From positions 1 through 7,049 of the forward strand of contig JAJXXB010000279.1 in the NCBI GenBank assembly GCA_021781315.1: a stretch of DNA of 7,049 nucleotides. The letters are read 5' to 3'. Positions 1-6,174 of this stretch are shown piece after piece. Made by a program: the position numbers and the translations under genes. Within the stretch, counting starts at the first letter, position 1; each line of letters opens with the position of its first letter. The DNA is from Actinomycetes bacterium (GTDB lineage: Bacteria; Actinomycetota; Acidimicrobiia; Acidimicrobiales; RAAP-2). The notes under the pieces are model-generated. The model worked only from the letters and a program-made list of their open reading frames with translations, was not told the DNA's origin and did not search any database.

Positions 1-1
1 C

Positions 2-868
2 ACGCGCCGGCCGGAGAACCCGCTGGCCGGGCGCGCCGCGCGCCAGAGCCGTGCGAACAGCGTTTCCCAGGCCACGACGACGGGCCTGCTGCTCGGCGCC
101 TTGGTCGCCGTGCTCTTCGTCGCCGGGCCCGTGCCCGTGGCTCTGCTCGTGCTCTGCGCGTTGGCCTTTGCCGCCGCTGAGGGCTACGCGGCGTTTCGCC
201 GCGGCGGCGCTCACCCGGCGACCCTGCTCGGCCTCGTCGCCGTGCTGACCCTGGGCGTGGCCTCCTACGAACGTGGGCTGGCGGCGACCGCCGCGGTGAC
301 CGCGCTGTTGGTGGTCACGGGCTTCCTCTGGTACGCGAGCGCCGAGCGGTCCATCGACGTACTCGACGGCCTGGGCGCGACGATCTTCGTCTACGTCTGG
401 GTCGGCGTGCTGGGATCATTCGCGCTGCTCATGATCTCCCCGCAGTACTCGGTCGATCGTCACGGCATGGCCTACCTCTTCGGCACGATCGTCCTCACGG
501 TCGCCAATGACTCGGGCGCCCTGTTCATCGGCCGCTGGATCGGCCGCCATCCCCTCAACCGGCGACTCTCGCCGAACAAGACGCGCGAGGGGACGATCGG
601 CGGGACGCTCCTCACCCTCGTCGTGGGCGCGTTCATCCTGCCGATGATCAGCCCGTGGACGACGACGCACGGCCTCGAGTTCGCCGCCGCGGTGTCGGTG
701 GTCGCGCCCCTGGGGGACCTCTTCGAGTCCATGCTCAAGCGGACCCTCGGCGTGAAGGACCTCGGCCGGCTCCTGCCCGGACACGGCGGGCTGCTCGATC
801 GCATCGACGGGCTGCTCTTCGCGTTGCCCACGGTCTTCTACCTGACCCGCGTTCTGCATCTGGGCTGA
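2..868 (+). CDS. cdsA: Phosphatidate cytidylyltransferase (CDP-diacylglycerol synthase), 5'-partial
   Basis: Integral membrane enzyme that makes CDP-diacylglycerol from CTP and phosphatidic acid, the branch point for phospholipid synthesis. The frame is open to the left edge (288 codons visible), so the true start lies upstream. The first possible start in the window, a TTG at 101, falls inside the first membrane helix and would remove the basic N-terminal segment. About eight hydrophobic stretches are visible. The family signature is complete at 728-808: S-x-x-K-R, then K-D, then HGG, then D-R-x-D. An upstream block (about 509-601) carries NDSGALF, GRWIG and SPNKTREG, matching the family's D-x-G-A and S-P-x-K-T-x-E-G motifs. 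It ends at TGA 866-868, 2 nt before dxr, so the two genes are almost certainly one transcript. Identification is firm; only the 5' end is missing. Confidence 0.95.
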   Translation, partial: TRRPENPLAGRAARQSRANSVSQATTTGLLLGALVAVLFVAGPVPVALLVLCALAFAAAEGYAAFRRGGAHPATLLGLVAVLTLGVASYERGLAATAAVTALLVVTGFLWYASAERSIDVLDGLGATIFVYVWVGVLGSFALLMISPQYSVDRHGMAYLFGTIVLTVANDSGALFIGRWIGRHPLNRRLSPNKTREGTIGGTLLTLVVGAFILPMISPWTTTHGLEFAAAVSVVAPLGDLFESMLKRTLGVKDLGRLLPGHGGLLDRIDGLLFALPTVFYLTRVLHLG

Positions 869-870
869 TC

Positions 871-2034
871 GTGGCGCGTCGCAGCGTGGCGCTGCTCGGG
901 GCGACCGGCTCGGTCGGCACGCAGGCGCTCGACGTGCTGCGCCGCGAGCCCGAGCGTTTCGAACTCGTCGCGATCTCGAGCGGCCTTCAACTCGAGCGTC
1001 TGGCTGAGATCGCCCGAGAGTTCAAGGTCGCACGCGTCGGCATCGCCCGCGAGGCGGACGCGTCGGCCATGGCGGCGCTGCTCGCGCCCGGCGTCGAGCT
1101 GGTGACGGGCGAGCACGGCCTGAGCGATCTCGCGGCTAGCGCAGACATCGTCATCAACGCGGTCGTCGGATTCGCCGGCCTGCCGGTGACGATGGCGGCT
1201 CTCGCGGCTGGCAAGCGCCTGGCGCTCGCCAACAAGGAGTCCCTGATCGCGGCGGCGCCCTTGGTGGCGGCGGTACGCAACACGCCCGGCGCGCAGATCC
1301 TGCCCATCGACTCCGAGCACTGCGCGATCCACCAGTGCCTCGCGTCGTCGACCACGCCGGGACATCCCGACGTGCGCCGTCTGATCCTGACGGCCTCGGG
1401 CGGCCCGTTCCGTGGTTGGAGCGCGGAGCGGCTTCGCTCGGCGACGCGCGCGGACGCCCTGGTGCACCCCACGTGGTCGATGGGTCCCAAGATCACGATC
1501 GACTCCTCGACGTTGATGAACAAGGGTCTCGAAGTCCTCGAGGCCTCCGCGCTCTTTGGCGTCGAGGTGGGTCGCGTCGACGTCGTCGTGCACCCCCAGT
1601 CGATCGTGCACTCCATGGTCGAATACGTCGATGGCTCGGTCATCGCTCAGCTGTCCCAGCCGGACATGCGCCTGCCGATCGCCTACTGCCTGGGCCTGCC
1701 CGAGCGTCTCGACCACGCCTGGGGCGCGCTCGACTTCGCGAGCGGGCTGAGCCTCACCTTCGAGACCCCCGACCGCGAGGCCTTCCCCGCCCTGGGACTC
1801 GCCTACGAGGCGGCCGCGCGCGGGGGCGCCGCGCCGGCCTGGCTGAGCGCGGCCAACGAGGTGGCCGTGGCGGCCTGCCTGGAGGAGCGCCTGGCGTGGA
1901 ACGACATCGTGGCCGTCGTGGCTGAGGTCATGGACGCCTACGTGGACGACCCCCTGGCGAGCCTGGCGGACCTGGTCGAGAACGACGCGGCCGCACGTCG
2001 CCTGGCCACCGCTAGCGTGACGAAACGGTCATGA
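871..2034 (+). CDS. dxr: 1-deoxy-D-xylulose 5-phosphate reductoisomerase
   Basis: Cytosolic enzyme (387 aa, normal length) that converts DXP to 2-C-methyl-D-erythritol 4-phosphate with NADPH and a divalent metal, the committed step of the MEP isoprenoid pathway. The NADPH-binding loop GATGSVGTQ is at residues 10-18, and ANKES is at 120-124. Metal ligands are seen in IDSEH (D147, E149) and in the later block (N217, K218, E221). Substrate-loop residues H199, W202 and M204 and S212 are present, all at the spacing of the E. coli enzyme with a constant offset of ten. I chose GTG at 871 because the nucleotide-binding strand begins just after it. The same frame stays open upstream, but that part is antisense-like overlap with cdsA. 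No good Shine-Dalgarno precedes the GTG, so translation probably depends on coupling to cdsA 2 nt upstream. The stop overlaps the next gene's ATG by 4 nt. Confidence 0.96.
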   Translation: MARRSVALLGATGSVGTQALDVLRREPERFELVAISSGLQLERLAEIAREFKVARVGIAREADASAMAALLAPGVELVTGEHGLSDLAASADIVINAVVGFAGLPVTMAALAAGKRLALANKESLIAAAPLVAAVRNTPGAQILPIDSEHCAIHQCLASSTTPGHPDVRRLILTASGGPFRGWSAERLRSATRADALVHPTWSMGPKITIDSSTLMNKGLEVLEASALFGVEVGRVDVVVHPQSIVHSMVEYVDGSVIAQLSQPDMRLPIAYCLGLPERLDHAWGALDFASGLSLTFETPDREAFPALGLAYEAAARGGAAPAWLSAANEVAVAACLEERLAWNDIVAVVAEVMDAYVDDPLASLADLVENDAAARRLATASVTKRS

Positions 2035-3278
2035 ATGGGTCTCGAAGTTCTCTGGCGCTGCTGCTCGCTTCAATAGTGGCGATCGCCGCGGCGCTGGCCT
2101 GGGCCGGCGGCTGGGCGCTGCCGGTCGTCATCGGGGCGTTGCTCGTCATGGTGATGGGCCACGAGTTCGGCCACTACATCACGGCCAAGCGCGCCGGGCT
2201 CCAGGTGACCGACTTCTTCGTGGGTTTCGGCCCCGTGGTCTGGTCGATCCAGCGCGGCGAGACGCGCTACGGCATCCGCGCGCTGTGGCTCGGCGGCTAC
2301 GTGAAGGTGCCCGGCATGACCTGGACCGACAAGGTGGACCCCGCGCTTGAGGCTCGCACGTACCGCCAGGCGAGCTATCCCAAGAAGGTCCTCTTCGCCT
2401 CGGCGGGTTCGCTGATGCACGGGGTCATGGCCCTCGTGCTCGCGTGGGCGTCGCTGACCATGGTGGGCATTCCCTCCTCGAGTCACATCGGGGTCGCCTC
2501 CTTCACCACCTGGCAGGGCCACACGCTCAACGCCGCCCAACTCGCCGGCATCAAGGTGGGCGATCGCATCGTCTCGGTCGACGGCACGGCGATCACGAAC
2601 GCCGACACCCTGGTCAACCTGGTGCACGCCCATACGGGCCAGCGCCTGACCATCGTCGTCTCGCGCGACGGGCGCGACCTCACCCTGCACGCCACGCCGG
2701 TCGACGGGCGAACGATCAGGGTCAACGGCCAACCGCTCGCCACGGGATCGACGCCCCAGGGGTACCTCGGTGTCGAACTGGTCGCCCAGACCGTGCGCAC
2801 GTCGCCCCTCGCGGCGATTCCCCAGTCGTTCTCAACCGTGGGGCGAATCTTCACGATGTCCGTGGCCGCGATCGGCCACGTCTTCTCGCCCGCGCAGTTC
2901 TCGAGCCTGTTCCACCAGGTCGCCTCGCCGGCGGCAGCGAACAACCCGACCAATCAGCTCAACCGGCCCCAGTCGATCGTGGGCGTGGCGCGCCTCGCGG
3001 TCCAGAGCTCCCAGGCCGGCGTCGGGGTGATGCTCGAGCTCTTGATGGCGGTCAACATCTTCGTCGGCGTCTTCAACATGATGCCGATGCTGCCCCTCGA
3101 TGGCGGCTACGTGGCCGTGGCCACGTACGAGCGCCTGCGCAGTCGCAAACGGGCCTACCACGCTGACGTCAACAAGCTGCTTCCGCTCGTCTACGCGTTC
3201 GTGACCGTCTTGCTGGTGCTCTTTGCCACCACGCTGTACCTCGACATCGCCCACCCGGTCGTCGACCCCTTCCGCTAG
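2031..3278 (+). CDS. rseP: Site-2 family intramembrane zinc metalloprotease with one PDZ domain (RseP/Rip1-like, M50B)
   Basis: Membrane protease of 415 aa, expected to cleave transmembrane substrates such as anti-sigma factors after a first periplasmic cut. The zinc motif HEFGH is at residues 44-48 inside the first hydrophobic region. The third zinc ligand lies in the N-x-x-P-x4-D-G-G block (N349, D357) of a later helix. A GFG-containing re-entrant loop (residues 65-67) follows the first helix, as in RseP. A hydrophobic helix spans about 120-147, a single PDZ domain about 163-230 (AGIKVGD at 172-178), and two more hydrophobic stretches about 333-360 and 383-407. One PDZ domain fits the mycobacterial Rip1 layout, not the two-PDZ E. 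coli RseP. Its position between dxr and ispG also matches rip1. The ATG at 2031 overlaps the dxr stop (ATGA), implying translational coupling. The substrate cannot be told from the window. The helix motif reads GSLMH where relatives usually have a G-P-x-x-N type sequence. Confidence 0.93.
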   Translation: MNGSRSSLALLLASIVAIAAALAWAGGWALPVVIGALLVMVMGHEFGHYITAKRAGLQVTDFFVGFGPVVWSIQRGETRYGIRALWLGGYVKVPGMTWTDKVDPALEARTYRQASYPKKVLFASAGSLMHGVMALVLAWASLTMVGIPSSSHIGVASFTTWQGHTLNAAQLAGIKVGDRIVSVDGTAITNADTLVNLVHAHTGQRLTIVVSRDGRDLTLHATPVDGRTIRVNGQPLATGSTPQGYLGVELVAQTVRTSPLAAIPQSFSTVGRIFTMSVAAIGHVFSPAQFSSLFHQVASPAAANNPTNQLNRPQSIVGVARLAVQSSQAGVGVMLELLMAVNIFVGVFNMMPMLPLDGGYVAVATYERLRSRKRAYHADVNKLLPLVYAFVTVLLVLFATTLYLDIAHPVVDPFR

Positions 3279-3304
3279 AAGGTTCGTCCCACCTCGCGAC
3301 ACGG

Positions 3305-3316
3305 CAGAATGGGGGA
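3305..3316 (+). promoter_or_regulatory. Candidate -10 box just upstream of ispG (possible leaderless start)
   Basis: CAGAAT at 3305-3310 matches TATAAT at four of six positions and ends 6 nt before the ispG GTG, so transcription could begin at or next to the start codon. A weak -35 candidate, TTCGTC, lies at 3283-3288 (16-nt spacer). The purine run GGGGGA directly abuts the GTG, too close for an ordinary Shine-Dalgarno. Leaderless mRNAs are common in actinobacteria. This is a suggestion only, because the first base of the box is off consensus. Confidence 0.3.
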
Positions 3317-4546
3317 GTGGATGTCACCGCCAGCCCCCTGAGCCCCCGTCGGCGCACGCGCCAGATTCACGTCGGCAGCGTCGCCGTCGGCGGTGACGCT
3401 CCCATCTCGGTCCAGTCGATGACGACCACCAAGACCGCCGACGTCGACGCGACGCTCGGCCAGATCTACGAGCTCGCCGCCGCGGGCGCGGACATCGTGC
3501 GCTGCACCTGCAACGAGCGCGCCGCGGCCGAGGGCCTCGCTCAGATCGTGCCGCGTTCGCCGGTGCCCATCGTCGCCGACATCCACTTCCACGTCGAGAT
3601 GGCTCTCGCCGCCCTCGAGGCCGGGGTGCACGGTCTGCGCCTCAATCCCGGCAACCTGCGCAAGCCCGAGGAGATCAAGCTCGTCGCCAGCGAGGCCAAG
3701 GACCGGGGCGTGCCGATCCGCATCGGGGTGAACGCCGGCAGCCTGCACCCGGACATCTACGAGCGTTTCGGGGGCGCGACCCCTGAGGCGCTGGTGGAGT
3801 CGGCGCGCCTCGAGCTCGCCTACTTCGACGAGGTCGACTTTCACGACGTGAAGATCTCGGTCAAGGCCTCCTCGGTGGCGACGATGATCGCGGCCTATCG
3901 CCTGGCCGCCGAGACCTTCGACTACCCCCTGCACCTCGGCGTGACCGAGGCCGGACCCCTGCCCGGGGGCCTCATCAAGGGGACCGCGGGCATCGCGACC
4001 CTGCTCGCCGAGGGCATCGGCGACACGCTGCGCTACTCGCTCACCGCCGATCCCGTCGAGGAGGCCCGCGCGGGACGCCAGCTGCTCGAGTCGCTCGGCC
4101 TGCGCGAGCGCCGCGGGCTGGACCTCATCGCCTGTCCGAGCTGCGGACGCGCCGAGGTCGACGTGATCGGCGTGGCGACCGCCGCTCAGAACGCGCTGTC
4201 GGGGATGGGTCTGCCCATTCAGGTGGCCGTGATGGGCTGCGTGGTCAACGGTCCGGGCGAGGCGCGCCACGCCGACCTGGGCATCGCGGCGGGCAAGAAG
4301 CGCGGCCACCTGTTCATCCGCGGCCAGATCGTGCGGGTCGTGCCCGAGGACGAGATGGTCGCCGCCCTGGTGGAGGAGGCGACCAAGATCGCCGAAGAGG
4401 GCGTCGAGGCGCGCCTGGCCGCGCGCGACGTCACCGCCGAGGCCGCCGCGGCGGCAGACCGCGCGGCGCTACTCGAAGACCGCGGCGTCGACGCCAACCG
4501 CGTGGCCGACAAGGTCACCGAGATCCGTCGGCGAACCCACGAGTGA
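3317..4546 (+). CDS. ispG: 4-hydroxy-3-methylbut-2-en-1-yl diphosphate synthase
   Basis: Iron-sulfur enzyme (409 aa) of the MEP pathway that reductively converts methylerythritol cyclodiphosphate to HMBPP; also called GcpE. The N-terminal TIM-barrel part carries VQSMTTTKT, the DIVRCTCN block, VADIHFH and LRLNPGN. The C-terminal part holds the [4Fe-4S] ligands: C273 and C276 in ACPSCGR, C308 in GCVVNGPGE, and E315. Their spacing (3, 32 and 7) equals that of E. coli C270/C273/C305/E312. GTG at 3317 is the only sensible start: nearby ATGs at 3309 and 3321 are in another frame. The usual family end is near residue 365 (the VPEDEMVAALVEEATKIAEEG segment), and here an extra tail of about 45 residues, rich in Ala, Arg and Glu, follows. 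It shares the pathway with dxr two genes upstream, and the 38-nt gap from rseP leaves cotranscription possible. Confidence 0.96.
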   Translation: MDVTASPLSPRRRTRQIHVGSVAVGGDAPISVQSMTTTKTADVDATLGQIYELAAAGADIVRCTCNERAAAEGLAQIVPRSPVPIVADIHFHVEMALAALEAGVHGLRLNPGNLRKPEEIKLVASEAKDRGVPIRIGVNAGSLHPDIYERFGGATPEALVESARLELAYFDEVDFHDVKISVKASSVATMIAAYRLAAETFDYPLHLGVTEAGPLPGGLIKGTAGIATLLAEGIGDTLRYSLTADPVEEARAGRQLLESLGLRERRGLDLIACPSCGRAEVDVIGVATAAQNALSGMGLPIQVAVMGCVVNGPGEARHADLGIAAGKKRGHLFIRGQIVRVVPEDEMVAALVEEATKIAEEGVEARLAARDVTAEAAAAADRAALLEDRGVDANRVADKVTEIRRRTHE

Positions 4547-4554
4547 GCCTTCGC

Positions 4555-4560
4555 TAGGCT
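4555..4560 (+). promoter_or_regulatory. Candidate -10 box for proS
   Basis: TAGGCT fits the actinobacterial T-A-N-N-N-T -10 consensus and lies 22 nt before the proS GTG, in the 36-nt ispG-proS gap. No convincing -35 hexamer is seen about 17 nt upstream. It could give proS a transcript of its own with a leader of about 15 nt that still contains the Shine-Dalgarno. Confidence 0.35.
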
Positions 4561-4571
4561 TCTCAGCCAAC

Positions 4572-4578
4572 AAAGGAG
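4572..4578 (+). promoter_or_regulatory. Shine-Dalgarno of proS
   Basis: AAAGGAG ends 4 nt before the GTG at 4583. It is one of the better ribosome binding sites in the window and supports that GTG as the proS start. Confidence 0.7.
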
Positions 4579-4582
4579 ACTC

Positions 4583-5986
4583 GTGGCCGCAGCGTTGACC
4601 CCCCAGGGCGAGGACTTTCCCCGCTGGTATCAGGACGTCGTGGCCAAGGCCGAGATGGCCGACAACGGCCCGGCGCGCGGGACGATGGTGATCCGTCCCT
4701 ACGGCTACGCGATCTGGGAGCGCATGCAGGCCGAGCTCGACGTGCGCATCAAGGCCACGGGGGCCGAGAACGCCTACTTCCCGCTCCTCATCCCGCTGAA
4801 CTACTTCTCGCGCGAGGCCGAGCACGTCGAGGGATTCTCGCCCGAGCTCGCGGTCGTCACCCACGGTGGCGGCGAGGAGCTGACCGAGGCTCTGGTCGTG
4901 CGCCCGACGTCCGAGACGGTCATCGGCGAGTTCATGGCCAAGTGGATCCAGAGCCACCGCGACCTGCCGCTGCGCCTGAACCAGTGGGCGAACGTGGTGC
5001 GCTGGGAGATGCGTCCGCGCCTCTTCCTGCGCTCGAGCGAGTTCCTCTGGCAGGAGGGTCACACCGCCCACGCCACGCGCGAGGACGCGGTGGGCTATCT
5101 GATGACGATCCACCTGAACGTCTACAACGACTTCTTGGTCAACGTGCTCGCCGCGCCCACCTACCTCGGGCTGAAGACGCCGCGCGAGCGCTTCGCCGGG
5201 GCGGTCAACACCATCACCGCCGAGGGCATGATGAAGGACGGCAAGGCCCTACAGATGGTGACCAGCCACGACCTGGGTCAGAACTTCGCGCGCGCCTTCG
5301 AGGTGAGCTTTCAGAGCGAGGACGGCCAGTCCGAGTACTGCCACACCACGTCCTGGGGCGCGTCGACCCGATTGGTCGGGGGACTGATCATGACCCACGG
5401 CGACGACCAGGGTCTGGTGGTGCCGCCGCGCGTGGCGCCGATCCAGGTGGTTGTCATCCCGGTACGCGACGACGACGCGGTCGCCGCGGCCGTCGAGCGC
5501 GTGGTGGGCGACCTCGCGGCCGCCGGGTTACGCGCGCGCGCCGACAAGGGTCGCGGCAGCTTCGGGCGCCGGGTGACCGACTGGGAGATCAAGGGCGTGC
5601 CGCTGCGCGTCGAGGTGGGTCCGCGCGACCTGGCCGAGGGCGTCGTCACGCTCGTGCGTCGCGACACCGGCGAGAAGGTCGTGCGACCAATCCAGGGCCT
5701 GGCCGCAGCCGCGGCCGCGCTGCTCGAGGAGGTCCAGGCCGACCTGCTGGCGGCGGCGACCGTGCGTCGCGATGGTGCCACGGTCGATGTTGCCACGGTG
5801 GACGAGGCCCTCGAGGCCGCCCAGTCGGGCTTCGCCCGACTGCCCTGGGCCGCGGTGGGAGAGGCCGGCGAGGACCGCCTCAATGCGGAGGCGGTCACGG
5901 TGCGCTGCCTGACGCGCCCCGACGGTTCCGTGCCCGAGAGCATCGAGGAGCCGGGCCTTTTGGCGATCGTGGCCCGTTCGTACTAA
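4583..5986 (+). CDS. proS: Prolyl-tRNA synthetase, short archaeal/eukaryote-type (type 3)
   Basis: Class II aminoacyl-tRNA synthetase (467 aa) that attaches proline to tRNA-Pro in the cytosol. The start is the GTG at 4583 after a good Shine-Dalgarno, giving the family's N-terminus (LTPQGEDFPRWYQDVV). Proline/ATP-site motifs are visible: RPTSE at 107-111; motif 2 from R140 through RLFLRSSEFLWQEGHTAH, ending at 163; and motif 3 as H272-GDDQGLVVPPR-283. An anticodon-binding domain follows at about 284-385 and a C-terminal domain at about 395-467, ending in the typical Ser-Tyr. There is no editing insertion between motifs 2 and 3, so this is not the roughly 570-aa E. coli type. The C-terminal domain lacks the four zinc cysteines of archaeal relatives: W422 is followed by Ala-Ala, and C442 is the only cysteine there. 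I recall the same cysteine-poor ending in Streptomyces enzymes of this type. Probably a housekeeping gene and the last of its transcript. Confidence 0.96.
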   Translation: MAAALTPQGEDFPRWYQDVVAKAEMADNGPARGTMVIRPYGYAIWERMQAELDVRIKATGAENAYFPLLIPLNYFSREAEHVEGFSPELAVVTHGGGEELTEALVVRPTSETVIGEFMAKWIQSHRDLPLRLNQWANVVRWEMRPRLFLRSSEFLWQEGHTAHATREDAVGYLMTIHLNVYNDFLVNVLAAPTYLGLKTPRERFAGAVNTITAEGMMKDGKALQMVTSHDLGQNFARAFEVSFQSEDGQSEYCHTTSWGASTRLVGGLIMTHGDDQGLVVPPRVAPIQVVVIPVRDDDAVAAAVERVVGDLAAAGLRARADKGRGSFGRRVTDWEIKGVPLRVEVGPRDLAEGVVTLVRRDTGEKVVRPIQGLAAAAAALLEEVQADLLAAATVRRDGATVDVATVDEALEAAQSGFARLPWAAVGEAGEDRLNAEAVTVRCLTRPDGSVPESIEEPGLLAIVARSY

Positions 5987-6009
5987 TCGCCGCATTTTGG
6001 TGATACCGT

Positions 6010-6029
6010 CCCCTCGGGGAGGGGTTATT
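6010..6029 (+). terminator. Possible weak intrinsic terminator after proS
   Basis: CCCCTC (6010-6015) and GAGGGG (6019-6024) form a perfect 6-bp stem with a GGG loop, 24 nt after the proS stop, followed by TTATT. The tail is short of T residues and the loop is tight, so termination may be partial. Its place before the rimP promoter fits the end of the upstream operon. Confidence 0.5.
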
Positions 6030-6035
6030 CGGTCA

Positions 6036-6056
6036 CGTCCCGATTGTGGCGGGACG
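6036..6056 (+). repeat. Inverted repeat flanking the rimP promoter -35 box
   Basis: CGTCCCG (6036-6042) and CGGGACG (6050-6056) are exact reverse complements around a 7-nt centre. The -35 hexamer TTGTGG (6044-6049) lies entirely within that centre. It could be a repressor operator, a second hairpin of the proS 3' end, or chance in GC-rich DNA. No known operator is recognised. Confidence 0.4.
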
Positions 6057-6072
6057 CTCTGACTGCTACACT
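6044..6072 (+). promoter_or_regulatory. Promoter of the rimP-nusA operon
   Basis: TTGTGG (6044-6049) and TACACT (6067-6072) are separated by exactly 17 nt. The -35 keeps TTG, and the -10 matches TATAAT at four positions, including the key T-A....T. Transcription would start near 6079-6080, giving a leader of about 95 nt before the rimP ATG. The box lies beyond the proS stop and its possible terminator, in the only sizeable intergenic region. Predicted from sequence only. Confidence 0.6.
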
Positions 6073-6110
6073 GGTCGCGACAGTCCGCCAAGGACGTTTG
6101 GACTCGTTTT

Positions 6111-6138
6111 AGCGCGGGCCTTGGGCCCGTGCTTTTTT
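6111..6138 (+). terminator. Strong intrinsic terminator inside the rimP leader
   Basis: AGCGCGGGCC (6111-6120) pairs with GGCCCGTGCT (6124-6133) in a 10-bp stem (one G-U pair) capped by a TTG loop. Its last T begins a run of six Ts (6133-6138), continued by GTTGT. This is the best terminator shape in the window. It lies downstream of the predicted promoter and 36 nt upstream of the rimP ATG, so transcripts from that promoter must read through it to express rimP and nusA. A terminated product would be about 59 nt. Confidence 0.75.
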
Positions 6139-6156
6139 GTTGTCTGGACGCTGATC

Positions 6157-6166
6157 AGGAGAGGAG
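6157..6166 (+). promoter_or_regulatory. Tandem Shine-Dalgarno of rimP
   Basis: AGGAGAGGAG contains two overlapping Shine-Dalgarno cores. The second (GAGGAG, 6161-6166) ends 8 nt before the ATG at 6175 and 5 nt before an in-frame GTG at 6172. This decides the rimP start region and rules out the much longer in-frame reading from 6046. Confidence 0.7.
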
Positions 6167-6174
6167 CGAAGGTG

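Larger units (their letters stand above)
6080..6174 (+). promoter_or_regulatory. rimP-nusA 5' leader, candidate transcription attenuator
   Basis: The predicted leader holds an upstream segment able to fold in alternative ways and then a complete intrinsic terminator (6111-6138), with the rimP ribosome binding site after it. GTCC at 6083-6086 can pair with GGAC at 6100-6103 (5 bp with the flanking A-T). Alternatively, GTCCGC at 6083-6088 can pair with GCGGGC at 6114-6119 (6 bp, one G-U), which would occupy the left arm of the terminator. The two pairings exclude each other, as in attenuators. No known riboswitch, T-box or leader peptide is recognised. NusA-dependent attenuation of the nusA operon is known in Bacillus subtilis; extending it to this leader is inference. 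Confidence 0.5.

Noticed and set aside
101..103. TTG at 101 as the cdsA start
   Set aside because: It lies inside the first membrane helix with coding-like sequence upstream to the window edge, so the gene is better read as 5'-truncated by the window.
655..870. Upstream in-frame extension of dxr
   Set aside because: The frame is open inside cdsA, but its translation is Arg/Pro-rich shadow sequence. The Dxr nucleotide-binding fold starts right after GTG 871.
3275..4309. Long antisense reading frame opposite ispG (344 codons), and similar ones opposite dxr, rseP and proS
   Set aside because: These are typical high-GC shadow frames: rich in Arg, Gly, His and Asp, with no recognisable motifs or ribosome binding sites, and fully overlapping well-identified genes.
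6060..6150. A tRNA gene upstream of rimP, like metY in E. coli
   Set aside because: No cloverleaf, T-loop TTCRA sequence or CCA end is present. The only stable structure is the terminator hairpin.
6052..6152. GGACGCT direct repeat at 6052-6058 and 6146-6152
   Set aside because: Seven bases repeated once in a GC-rich region is easily chance, and no boundary of a mobile element or duplication accompanies it.
6046..6174. Long N-terminal extension of RimP from GTG 6046
   Set aside because: It has no ribosome binding site, overlaps the promoter and would translate the terminator hairpin. RimP homologues begin near the ATG at 6175, which has a tandem Shine-Dalgarno.
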